From Rhodobacteraceae bacterium Alg238-R152 (GTDB lineage: Bacteria > Pseudomonadota > Alphaproteobacteria > Rhodobacterales > Rhodobacteraceae), in NCBI GenBank assembly GCA_900537125.1, contig UNRJ01000002.1:434001-498000 (forward strand): a stretch of 64,000 bases of DNA. Direction: 5' to 3'. The notes beneath the pieces are model-generated. The model did not search any database and was not told the origin of the DNA. It saw only the letters and a list, made by a program, of their open reading frames with translations. Of the stretch, positions 36,969-45,120 are shown piece after piece. The stretch's first letter is position 1, and every line of letters starts with the position of its first letter. The translations under genes were made by a program, and so were the position numbers.

Positions 36969-38129
36969 TCATGCGCCCAATGGGCGCAGAAGGTCGCGGC
37001 TGATGATGTGGCGTTGGATTTCGCTGGTGCCGTCCCAGATGCGTTCGACCCGTGCGTCGCGCCAGAAGCGTTCCAGCGGGTAATCATCCATCAGCCCCAT
37101 GCCGCCGTGAATCTGGATTGCGGCGTCGGTCACGCGCGCGAGCATTTCGGTGGCATAGAGCTTGGCGGAGGCAATCTCGCGGTTAGAGGGCAGGCCGCGA
37201 TCCAGGCGGGCTGCTGCAGAGAGTGTGAGCAGATCAGCGGCGTCAATTTCGGTGATCATGTCGGCAATCTGAAAACCAATGCCTTGGAATTTGCCAATCG
37301 GCTGGCCAAATTGCTCGCGCTGGGCGGCGTAGTCCAGTGCGTAATCAAAGGCGCGACGGGCGCGGCCTACACAGAAAGCGGCGACCGTGATGCGCGTGGC
37401 GTAGAGCCATTCGTTCATCACCGCAAAGCCACCGTCGACTTCGCCCAAAACCTGCGCGTCTGGTAGGCGACAGTCGTCAAACTCCAGCACCATGTTTTTG
37501 TACCCGCGGTGGCTCACCGATTTGTAACCGTCGCGCACGGTGAAGCCCGGGGTGTCGCGGTCGACAAGGAAGGTGGTGATGCGCTTTTTGGGCCCCTTGG
37601 GGGTTTGATCTTCGCCGGTGGCGACAAAGACAATGAAGAAGTCGGCGTGTTCCGCGCCAGAGATAAAATGCTTGTTGCCGTTGATGACCCAGTCGCCGCC
37701 ATCCCGCACCGCGGCGCATTTCATACCACGCACGTCCGATCCTGCGCCGGGTTCGGTCATGGCCAAAGCGTCCATGCGTTCGCCGCGCACGGCAGGCAGG
37801 AGATAGCGGTCTTTCTGCTCGCCTTCGCAGGCCATCAAGATGTTTTGCGGCCGGCCAAAGAAGTGGGTGAGCGCCATGGAACCACGACCAAGCTCGCGTT
37901 CTACTAAGGTGAAGTCGAGATGGTTTAGGCCCGCGCCACCGACCTCTTCGGGGAAATTGCAGGCATAAAAGCCAAGGTCGATGACCTTCTGTTTGATCTG
38001 TTCGCCCAGACCTTCGGGAATTTCGCCGGTACGCTCAACTTCGTCTTCATGAGGATAAATCTCGTTTTCCACAAAACTTCGGACGGTGGAGACAATCATC
38101 TCCTGCTCTTCGGTCAGGTCAAACTGCAT
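36969..38129 (-). CDS. Acyl-CoA dehydrogenase family protein (crotonobetainyl-CoA reductase-like)
   Basis: This 386-residue flavoprotein has the ACAD plan: helical N-terminus, ALAMTEPGAGSDVRGMKCAA (FAD/substrate loop), and DAAIQIHGGMGLMDDYPLER at the C-terminus, where the catalytic base region is. Family members include CaiA; a general acyl-CoA dehydrogenase is equally possible. ATG 38129 follows GAGGAA; a longer start at 38144 adds five residues. It is the first minus-strand gene of the catabolic cluster; its divergent neighbour is the GlxA-type regulator. Confidence 0.85.
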   Translation of the reverse strand: MQFDLTEEQEMIVSTVRSFVENEIYPHEDEVERTGEIPEGLGEQIKQKVIDLGFYACNFPEEVGGAGLNHLDFTLVERELGRGSMALTHFFGRPQNILMACEGEQKDRYLLPAVRGERMDALAMTEPGAGSDVRGMKCAAVRDGGDWVINGNKHFISGAEHADFFIVFVATGEDQTPKGPKKRITTFLVDRDTPGFTVRDGYKSVSHRGYKNMVLEFDDCRLPDAQVLGEVDGGFAVMNEWLYATRITVAAFCVGRARRAFDYALDYAAQREQFGQPIGKFQGIGFQIADMITEIDAADLLTLSAAARLDRGLPSNREIASAKLYATEMLARVTDAAIQIHGGMGLMDDYPLERFWRDARVERIWDGTSEIQRHIISRDLLRPLGA

Positions 38130-38204
38130 GGCGCGCTTCCTCATTTGGCTGCCACTAGCAGAGCGCGCTTGACCGGCCTAATCATGCAGGAATAGCGTTG
38201 CTTC

Positions 38205-39149
38205 ATGCAGGTTTGGGCAAATACATCCGCTGCACCGCAGAAGATTGGGGTTTTGCTGTTTGACGGGTTTTCCAACCATTGTCTGGCAAACACCGTGGAA
38301 CCGATGCGGGCGGCCAACACGCTGTCAGGCAAAGCACTTTATGAGTGGGTGTTTTTGTCTCTGGATGGCGCAGCGGTGCGCAGTTCCAGTGCGCTGCCGG
38401 TTACTCCACACGGTCGGCTAGGTGAGGCCTCCGGTGACATGCTGGTGGTGATGCCATCCTACGGGTTTAAGGACCATGCGGGGTGGCAAACGCAGAGCGC
38501 TTTGCGGGCGACGGCAAAGCGGTTTGACACGGTCTGCGGCATGGACACGGGCAGTTGGTTGATGGCCGAAGCCGGTCTGTTGGAGGGGCATCGCGCAACC
38601 ATTCATTGGGAAGAGCTGACTGCGTTTGCGGAGCGGTTTCCGGATGTCACGGCGGAACGCAAACGGTTTGTGATTGATAGGGTGCACGTGACCTGTTCCG
38701 GGGCCATGGCGGCGTTTGATTTGGTGATGCACCTGATTGGACGCGACTTTGGGCAGGCTCTGGCGGTGGAAGTGGCGCAACTGTTTATGACACGTGATAG
38801 CGCGCGATCCCATGAGGGCGGCGCGACGCCTGCGGGTCGGATTGTGAATCGCGCTTTGGCAGTGATGCAAGACCATCTGGAGGACCCTTTGGCCTTGCCC
38901 GAAGTGGCGCGCCGCGCGGGCGCGACGCAGAAGACACTGGCAGCGCGGATGCTGGCGGAGCTTGGGGCCACGCCGGCGGTGGTGTACCGGCGCTTGCGGC
39001 TCAATCTGGCGCGCAAGTTGGTGGTGGACACCGATTTGAGCGTGGCAGAGGTGGCGTTGCGCAGCGGTTATGGTGATCCGGCAGCAATGACTCGGGCGTT
39101 TCGGACAGAATTTGCCACCACACCACAGGCGCTGCGCAAGGGCGGCTAG
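38205..39149 (+). CDS. GlxA-type transcriptional regulator (DJ-1/PfpI plus AraC)
   Basis: The 314-residue protein joins an N-terminal class I amidotransferase-like sensor (IGVLLFDGFSNHCLANTVEP; the TVCGMDTGSWLMAEAGLL segment holds the nucleophile-elbow Cys position) to a C-terminal AraC DNA-binding domain (LALPEVARRAGATQKTLAAR and LSVAEVALRSGYGDPAAMTR). Similar regulators such as CdhR control carnitine use. It is divergent from the acyl-CoA dehydrogenase (75-base gap) and so probably controls it. Its stop overlaps the stop of the convergent aldolase gene. Confidence 0.88.
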   Translation: MQVWANTSAAPQKIGVLLFDGFSNHCLANTVEPMRAANTLSGKALYEWVFLSLDGAAVRSSSALPVTPHGRLGEASGDMLVVMPSYGFKDHAGWQTQSALRATAKRFDTVCGMDTGSWLMAEAGLLEGHRATIHWEELTAFAERFPDVTAERKRFVIDRVHVTCSGAMAAFDLVMHLIGRDFGQALAVEVAQLFMTRDSARSHEGGATPAGRIVNRALAVMQDHLEDPLALPEVARRAGATQKTLAARMLAELGATPAVVYRRLRLNLARKLVVDTDLSVAEVALRSGYGDPAAMTRAFRTEFATTPQALRKGG

Positions 39150-39901
39150 GTGGCGTAGCTGTTGCCCTCTTTGTCCAGAATCGCTTTCAATTCTGCCAGA
39201 TGGCGCACGTCTTGCTCTGGATACTGCTCCAGCTCCTGTGCGGTTTTCTCCGCAATCTCATGAGGCAGAACCCGCAATGGCTGGCCGGTTTGTAGGGCGC
39301 GAATGTAGGTCTCTGCGGCGCGTTCGAAATAATAGAGCCTGTTAAAGGTGTCTGCGACGCTGTTGCCGATCACCAACACGCCGTGGTTGCCCATGACCAT
39401 GACCTTCTTTTTTGGATCCGTCAGAAGCGCGGCGCAACGTGCGCCTTCGTCTTCAAACGCCAACCCGCCGTAGCCGTCATCCACCACGATGCGATCGTAA
39501 AACGTGGCGCAGTTCTGATCGATGGGCGGTAGCGTGCTGTCCGCCAGGGAGGCCAGTACTGTTGCAAAGATTGAATGTACATGCATCACGCAGCGCGCGT
39601 GAGGGCAGTGGCGGTGCACGCCACCATGAAGCCCCCAAGCAGTGGGGTCTGGTGCATTTGGGCCTTTCAGAGTCTCGGGGTCATTGGCGTCAATTTCCAG
39701 CAGGTCGCTGGCTTTGATGCGGGCAAAGTGTTTTTGGTTTGGGTTCATAAGAAACCGCGTGCCATCGTCATTCACCGCAAGACTGAAATGATTGGCGACA
39801 CCCTCGTGCATATTGAGGCGCGCAGTCCAGCGGAAGGCTGCTGCCATATCGACGCGCTCTTGCCAGTGGGTAATATTGCGGTGCAGCTCTGTGACAGTCA
39901 T
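39146..39901 (-). CDS. Class II aldolase/adducin family protein
   Basis: This 251-residue protein has the zinc-dependent aldolase fold: NHFSLAVNDDGTRFLMNP, HRHCPHARCVMHVHS (zinc His pair region) and KKVMVMGNHGVLVIGNSV, which holds the third His ligand. Substrate unknown. Start at 39901 because AAGGAG precedes it; the frame continues to 39991 but that extension is Ser/Thr-rich and outside the fold. Its stop overlaps the glxA-type gene by four bases. Confidence 0.85.
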   Translation of the reverse strand: MTVTELHRNITHWQERVDMAAAFRWTARLNMHEGVANHFSLAVNDDGTRFLMNPNQKHFARIKASDLLEIDANDPETLKGPNAPDPTAWGLHGGVHRHCPHARCVMHVHSIFATVLASLADSTLPPIDQNCATFYDRIVVDDGYGGLAFEDEGARCAALLTDPKKKVMVMGNHGVLVIGNSVADTFNRLYYFERAAETYIRALQTGQPLRVLPHEIAEKTAQELEQYPEQDVRHLAELKAILDKEGNSYAT

Positions 39902-40015
39902 GGACAGCTCCTTGTTTGGGACAGCGGACCATTGCAGGTGGTCACCGGTCAAGCGCGTTTGCGACGTCGTTTTTGACGTGTGACCGGTCATGGCGGAGCA
40001 ATCGTTTTGGTTTCA

Positions 40016-40052
40016 GCTTCCACCTGAAGGATATTTCGCAAAAGCTTCATCT
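40016..40052 (+). repeat. Interspersed element, copy E (partial)
   Basis: CCACCTGAAGGATATTTCGC followed by AAAAGCTTC resembles the GGATATTTC part of copy A. Unlike the others it is not just after a stop codon; it lies between the divergent aldolase and ade genes. It may be only a similar sequence. Confidence 0.4.
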
Positions 40053-40095
40053 GCGGTGAGGTTGAACATGGCAGAAACCCATGGCACCGTGGGCC

Positions 40096-41904
40096 ATGGA
40101 ACAGAAGCATTTTCAATCTTGGGCAGATGTTGCCCCCCGTCTTGTCGCTGTGGCCGCTGGCCGCGAGCCCGCTGATCTCATCATTCGCAAAGGCCAATGG
40201 GTCAATGTGCACACCCGCGAGGTGCTGGCGGAGCACGATATTGCCGTGGCCGAAGGGCGGATCGCCTATGTCGGACCGGACGCCAGCCATTGCGAAGGGC
40301 CGCAGACGGAGATCATTGAAGCCAACGGGCGGTTCATGATTCCGGGCCTTTGTGACGGGCATATGCATATCGAAAGCGGTATGCTGACCCCGGCGGAGTT
40401 TGCGCGCGCTGTGATGGGCCATGGCACGACCACGATGTTCACCGACCCGCATGAGATTGCCAATGTCTTGGGGTTGGAAGGCGTGCGGATGATGCATGAT
40501 GAGGCGCTGATGCAGCCGATCAACATCTTCACACAGATGCCAAGCTGTGCTCCGTCGGCGCCGGGGCTGGAGACCACGGGGTTTGAGATTGGTCCGGATG
40601 ATGTGAGCGAGGCCATGGGTTGGCCGGGCATCATCGGACTTGGGGAGATGATGAATTTCCCGGGGGTGATCAATGGCAGTCAGCAGATGCTGGCCGAGAT
40701 TGCCGCCACTCAGAACGCGGGCAAGACGGTCGGTGGGCATTATGCGTCGCCGGATCTGGGGAAAGATTTCCATGCCTATGCGGCGGGTGGTCCAGCTGAT
40801 GATCATGAAGGCACCTGTGAGGCGGATGCGATTGCGCGGGTGCGTCAGGGCATGCGCATGATGATGCGTTTGGGCTCCGCTTGGTATGATGTGGAGACAC
40901 AGATCACCGCGATCACCGAAAAAGGCTTGGATCCGCGCAACTTTATCCTCTGCACCGATGACAGCCATTCCGGGACCTTGGTGAACGACGGCCATATGAA
41001 CCGGGTGGTTCGGCATGCGATTGACTGTGGATGCGATCCGTTGATTGCGCTGCAAATGGCCACAATCAACACCGCGACGCATTTTGGTTTGGAGCGCGAT
41101 TTGGGCTCTATTGCGCCGGGGCGGCGGGCCGACGTGGTTTTGACGTCGGATCTAAAAACACTCCCAATTGAGCAGGTGATCGCGCGAGGCAAGACGGTGG
41201 CGCAGGATGGCAAGGTGTTGGTGGACTGTCCGCACCATGACTGGCCCGCGCATGCCCGGCAGACCGTGAATATGGGGCGGGCGCGCACCGCTGAAGACTT
41301 TGAGGTTAAGGCACCAGAGGGCGCAACACAGGTCACCGCCAATGTGATTGGCGTGATTGAGAACCAAGCACCAACCAAAGCGTTGACCGCAGACCTGATG
41401 GTCACAAATGGCGTGGTTCAAGCTGATATAGAGACAGATGTGGCGCAGATTGCGCTGGTCGAGCGGCATCGTGCGACTGGTGATGTGGTGAACGGCTTTG
41501 TCTCGGGCTTTGGCTATAAAGGTCGGATGGCAATGGCCTCCACCGTGGCGCATGACAGCCACCATATGATTGTGGTGGGCACAGATCGCGAGATGATGGC
41601 GATGGCGGCCAATCGACTTGGCGAAGTGGGCGGCGGCGTCACGGTGATCAAAGACGGCGCAGAGCTCGCATTGGTAGAATTGCCAATTGCCGGATTGATG
41701 TCGGATGCGCCCGCGACAGAGGTTGCGGCCAAGGCGCAGAGGATGGTCGAGGCGATGGAAGCTTGCGGATGCACGCTGAACAACGCTTATATGCAACACT
41801 CCCTACTGGCCCTCGTGGTGATCCCGGAACTGCGGATTTCTGACCTAGGGCTGGTGGATGTGACAAAATTTGAAATGACCGACGTAATCAAGGCTGCGAC
41901 ATGA
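40096..41904 (+). CDS. ade: Adenine deaminase
   Basis: This amidohydrolase-superfamily enzyme converts adenine to hypoxanthine with a di-metal site. GLCDGHMHIESGMLTPAEFA holds the metal His pair; GHGTTTMFTDPHEIANVLG and CTDDSHSGTLV are family motifs. About 602 residues, normal for Ade. ATG at 40081 is an alternative start (five more residues). A better-placed ribosome binding site (GGTGAGG, 40055-40061) serves instead an ATG at 40068 in another frame, which would read 35 codons into this gene. It overlaps amn, whose product supplies adenine. Confidence 0.93.
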   Translation: MEQKHFQSWADVAPRLVAVAAGREPADLIIRKGQWVNVHTREVLAEHDIAVAEGRIAYVGPDASHCEGPQTEIIEANGRFMIPGLCDGHMHIESGMLTPAEFARAVMGHGTTTMFTDPHEIANVLGLEGVRMMHDEALMQPINIFTQMPSCAPSAPGLETTGFEIGPDDVSEAMGWPGIIGLGEMMNFPGVINGSQQMLAEIAATQNAGKTVGGHYASPDLGKDFHAYAAGGPADDHEGTCEADAIARVRQGMRMMMRLGSAWYDVETQITAITEKGLDPRNFILCTDDSHSGTLVNDGHMNRVVRHAIDCGCDPLIALQMATINTATHFGLERDLGSIAPGRRADVVLTSDLKTLPIEQVIARGKTVAQDGKVLVDCPHHDWPAHARQTVNMGRARTAEDFEVKAPEGATQVTANVIGVIENQAPTKALTADLMVTNGVVQADIETDVAQIALVERHRATGDVVNGFVSGFGYKGRMAMASTVAHDSHHMIVVGTDREMMAMAANRLGEVGGGVTVIKDGAELALVELPIAGLMSDAPATEVAAKAQRMVEAMEACGCTLNNAYMQHSLLALVVIPELRISDLGLVDVTKFEMTDVIKAAT

Positions 41905-43373
41905 CTCCACAGAATATTCCCGTGCACTCCCCCGCAGTCCCCGCCTCCGAAGCCTTTACAGATGCCAAAGCCGCCGTGGTACGTCTGGAAGAGCTGTATC
42001 ACCTGTCGACCAGCTATCTGAGTGATCAATTCAGCCGCGCCCTGCGCAAAGGGCCGGACGGGCATCGTATTCGTGCGTTTTATCCGGAAATCCGCATCAC
42101 AACGACCAGCTTTGCGCAGATCGACAGCCGGTTGAGCTTTGGTCACGTGGCAGAACCCGGTGTGCATGCCACCACGGTCACGCGCCCCGATCTGTTCCGT
42201 CATTACCTTGAGCAGCAGATTGCGTTGTTGTTGGAAAATCACGGTGTGCCGGTGGTTGTTGGACCGTCGACCACGCCCATCCCCGTGCATTTCGCCGTGG
42301 CGGCGCAGAGTGACATGACCGTGCCGCAGGAAGGTGCGGCGGATTTCACCCTGCGTGACATCTTTGATGTTCCGGACCTGTCGACCACCAATGATGACAT
42401 TGTAAATGGTACGGCGGAGATCAATGGCGTGGCCCCGTTAGCGCCGTTTTCGGCGCAGCGGGTGGACTACTCGCTGGCGCGGTTGAGCCATTATACAGCC
42501 ACTGATCCGGAGCATTTCCAGAACCACGTGTTGTTCACCAACTACCAGTTCTACGTGACCGAGTTTGAAGCTTACGCACGGCAGATGCTGGATGATCCCA
42601 AGTCGGGCTACACCAGCTTTGTCAGCACCGGCAATGTCGAGATTACGGACGCGGAGACACCCATTGCGCCGGTGGACAAACAGCCGCAGATGCCGACCTA
42701 TCACCTGAAACGTGAAGATGGCTCAGGCATCACTCTGGTGAACATCGGGGTGGGGCCGTCCAATGCGAAAACTGCCACCGACCATATTGCGGTGTTGCGT
42801 CCACATGCGTGGATCATGGTGGGGCATTGTGCTGGATTGCGGAATTCTCAGAGCCTCGGTGATTTTGTTTTGGCGCATGCGTATTTGCGCGAAGATCACG
42901 TGTTGGATGATGACCTGCCGGTGTGGGTGCCGATCCCGGCGCTGGCCGAAGTTCAGACCTCGATGGAAAGTGCGGTGGCTGAGGTGACCAAGCTGTCCGG
43001 TTTTGAGCTGAAACGCGTGATGCGGACCGGCACGGTGGCGACGATTGATAACCGGAACTGGGAGCTGCGCGAGCATACCGGACCGGTGCAGCGCTTGAGC
43101 CAATCCCGTGCCATTGCGCTGGATATGGAGAGCGCCACTATCGCTGCAAATGGATACCGATTCCGCGTGCCTTACGGGACGTTGCTGTGTGTGAGTGATA
43201 AGCCGCTGCATGGCGAATTAAAGCTTCCCGGCATGGCGTCAGACTTCTATAAGACACAGGTCGCGCGGCATTTGTTGATTGGCATCCGCGCCATGGAAAG
43301 CTTGCGCGAAATGCCTCTGGAACGGCTGCATTCGCGGAAATTGCGCTCATTTGATGAGACTGCCTTCCTCTGA
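41901..43373 (+). CDS. amn: AMP nucleosidase
   Basis: Amn splits AMP into adenine and ribose 5-phosphate; adenine then goes to Ade, encoded just upstream with a four-base overlap. At 490 residues it has an N-terminal AMP nucleosidase domain and a C-terminal PNP/UDP phosphorylase fold with IMVGHCAGLRNSQSLGDFVL and the purine-binding ALDMESATIAANGYRFRVPY (the Glu in DMES). Together with Ade the pair recovers purine and pentose. No regulator is adjacent. Confidence 0.95.
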   Translation: MTPQNIPVHSPAVPASEAFTDAKAAVVRLEELYHLSTSYLSDQFSRALRKGPDGHRIRAFYPEIRITTTSFAQIDSRLSFGHVAEPGVHATTVTRPDLFRHYLEQQIALLLENHGVPVVVGPSTTPIPVHFAVAAQSDMTVPQEGAADFTLRDIFDVPDLSTTNDDIVNGTAEINGVAPLAPFSAQRVDYSLARLSHYTATDPEHFQNHVLFTNYQFYVTEFEAYARQMLDDPKSGYTSFVSTGNVEITDAETPIAPVDKQPQMPTYHLKREDGSGITLVNIGVGPSNAKTATDHIAVLRPHAWIMVGHCAGLRNSQSLGDFVLAHAYLREDHVLDDDLPVWVPIPALAEVQTSMESAVAEVTKLSGFELKRVMRTGTVATIDNRNWELREHTGPVQRLSQSRAIALDMESATIAANGYRFRVPYGTLLCVSDKPLHGELKLPGMASDFYKTQVARHLLIGIRAMESLREMPLERLHSRKLRSFDETAFL

Positions 43374-43419
43374 CCCTACGGAAATCTGTGGAAAACCCTT
43401 AAAAACACCGTTTTTTGGC

Positions 43420-43435
43420 ACACAATTTATTGTGT
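43420..43435. repeat. Palindrome ACACAAT-TT-ATTGTGT upstream of the HU gene
   Basis: The 7-base arms are perfect; it lies in the 132-base gap between amn and the HU gene, 70 bases before the HU start. TTGGCA directly before it could be a -35 box. A regulatory operator is plausible but no matching factor is known. Confidence 0.45.
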
Positions 43436-43505
43436 TCACCCACAACATCCCGTTAAATGCCGGGCGTGAGGCCCTACTAATCGGGCAGACTAATGGAGAC
43501 CTGAA

Positions 43506-43793
43506 ATGGCAAAACCGATGACCAAGACCCAACTCGTTGCCGCTCTGGCCGAAGAAATGGGCTCTGACAAGAAATCCGCAGGCGCATCTCTGGAAGCCGT
43601 TTGCGCGCTGATCACCCGCGAAGTATCCGCTGGTGGCGCAGTGACCCTGCCAGGCGTTGGCAAAATTTACTGCCGCGAGCGTCCTGAGCGTATGGTTCGC
43701 AACCCAGCTACTGGTGAGCAGATCAAGAAAGACGCGGACAAGGTTGTGAAAATGACCATCGCCAAAGCGCTGAAAGACAGCGTGAACGGCTGA
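43506..43793 (+). CDS. hup: HU family DNA-binding protein
   Basis: The 95-residue histone-like protein binds and bends DNA as a dimer. It has the HU fold: TKTQLVAALAEEMGSDKKSA, then LITREVSAGGAVTLPGVGKI and the DNA-wrapping arm RPERMVRNPATGEQIKKDADKV. It is close to HU of related alphaproteobacteria; I cannot assign an alpha or beta name. A strong terminator follows, so it is monocistronic. Confidence 0.95.
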   Translation: MAKPMTKTQLVAALAEEMGSDKKSAGASLEAVCALITREVSAGGAVTLPGVGKIYCRERPERMVRNPATGEQIKKDADKVVKMTIAKALKDSVNG

Positions 43794-43814
43794 TCACTCT
43801 GATCATTGTTACGG

Positions 43815-43850
43815 AAAGGGTCGCTCGTTTGAGCGACCCTTTTTGTTTTT
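43815..43850 (+). terminator. Rho-independent terminator of the HU gene, convergent with cysK
   Basis: AAAGGGTCGCTC-GTTT-GAGCGACCCTTT forms a 12-base stem followed by TTTTTGTTTTT. The last T residues overlap the cysK stop codon at 43849. On the minus strand it is also followed by a T run (TTTCCG), so it may serve cysK. Confidence 0.9.
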
Positions 43851-44913
43851 AGAGCTGCGCGCTGGGCGTGGAATGGGAGATGGTGATCTCTTCGTCCGAC
43901 ATGCCCTCTGCAATACCGTCATACAGCGGCGTTGAGAGATAGCGCTCACCGGTGTCGGGCAACATCACAAGGATGTTGGACCCGTCTGGGGCGGAGTTTG
44001 CGACTTCAATGGCCGCGGCCAACGTGGCCCCTGCAGAGATGCCAACCAGGATGCCCTCCTCAGACGCGAGGCGTTGCGACCATGCGATGCCATCCGGTCC
44101 CGGTGTTTTGATCAGTTGATCGTAACCATTTTTGTCGAGCGCCTCTTGCAGTACCCACGGGATGAAGTCCGGAGTCCAGCCCTGGATCGGGTGCGGTTCA
44201 AACGCGGGGTGGCTTTCGGTGGCCTGATTGGCGGCGTCGCGGGTGTTGACGTAACCAGAATCTACCAGAGCCGCGTTGGCGGGCTCAGACAAGATGATCT
44301 TGGTATCCGGGCTTTCGCGGCGCAGAACACGGGAGACACCGGCAACCGTGCCGCCAGTGCCATAGCCGGTGACCCAGTAATCGAGCGACGTGCCGGCAAA
44401 ATCGTTGAGGATTTCACGGGCAGTGGTGTTTTCGTGCATGTCAGCGTTGTCGGCGGTTTCAAACTGGCTGGCGAGGAACCAATCGTTTTGCTCAGCCAGC
44501 TCCTGTGCCTTCTTATACATGCCAAAGCCTTTTTGCGCTTTGGGCGTGAGCACAACCTTGGCCCCCAGAAAACGCATCAGGCGGCGACGCTCCACAGAGA
44601 AAGCCTCGGACATGGTGATGACCAGTGGATAGCCTTTGGCGGCGCAGACCATGGCAAGACCAATGCCGGTGTTACCGGAGGTGGCTTCAACCACGGTTTG
44701 GCCGGGTTTTAGGCGGCCGTCTTTCTCCGCGGCTTCAATGATGTTGAGAGCAAGACGGTCTTTGACAGAACCAGCCGGATTGGCGGCTTCGAATTTCACA
44801 AACATGTTCACATGTTTGGGCGCAATCCGGTTGAGGCGGACAACCGGGGTGTCGCCGACTGTATCCAGAATGCTGTCATAACGGCGACCGCGGCCTTGGG
44901 TTTGGCGGGGCAT
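43849..44913 (-). CDS. cysK: Cysteine synthase A-like O-acetylserine sulfhydrylase
   Basis: This PLP enzyme makes cysteine from O-acetylserine and sulfide. The PLP Lys lies in NPAGSVKDRLALN near residue 49; EATSGNTGIGLAMVCA, GYGTGGTVAGVSRVL and the asn-loop are typical. With 354 residues it is longer at the C-terminus than E. coli CysK (323). The start MPRQTQGRGR at 44913 follows GGAG. No other sulfur gene is nearby. Confidence 0.93.
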   Translation of the reverse strand: MPRQTQGRGRRYDSILDTVGDTPVVRLNRIAPKHVNMFVKFEAANPAGSVKDRLALNIIEAAEKDGRLKPGQTVVEATSGNTGIGLAMVCAAKGYPLVITMSEAFSVERRRLMRFLGAKVVLTPKAQKGFGMYKKAQELAEQNDWFLASQFETADNADMHENTTAREILNDFAGTSLDYWVTGYGTGGTVAGVSRVLRRESPDTKIILSEPANAALVDSGYVNTRDAANQATESHPAFEPHPIQGWTPDFIPWVLQEALDKNGYDQLIKTPGPDGIAWSQRLASEEGILVGISAGATLAAAIEVANSAPDGSNILVMLPDTGERYLSTPLYDGIAEGMSDEEITISHSTPSAQL

Positions 44914-45068
44914 GAGCGCCTCCTTTTGTGCGTGGTTTCAGACTCCAAGCTAAGAGGCGAATTTGGAAATTAGTAGGTCTGCAATTGCCGCAGATGGAAA
45001 TAAGGACGGCACGCATTGGGCTCCGCTGAAGGCGTGATTTCGTTTTGGTTTGTGTGCAACGTGGCAAA

Positions 45069-45097
45069 CAAAAAGGCCGCAGCGCGGGGCTGCGGCC
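45069..45097 (-). terminator. Rho-independent terminator of the TRAP binding-protein gene
   Basis: Perfect 8-base arms GGCCGCAG and CTGCGGCC with a seven-base loop lie 23 bases after the stop of the TRAP gene (minus strand) and are followed by TTTTTGTTTGCC. The remaining bases to cysK (44914-45068) form the cysK promoter region; no motif was recognised there. Confidence 0.85.
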
Positions 45098-45120
45098 AAT
45101 CTTGTTCGTGCGGAGGTGAG

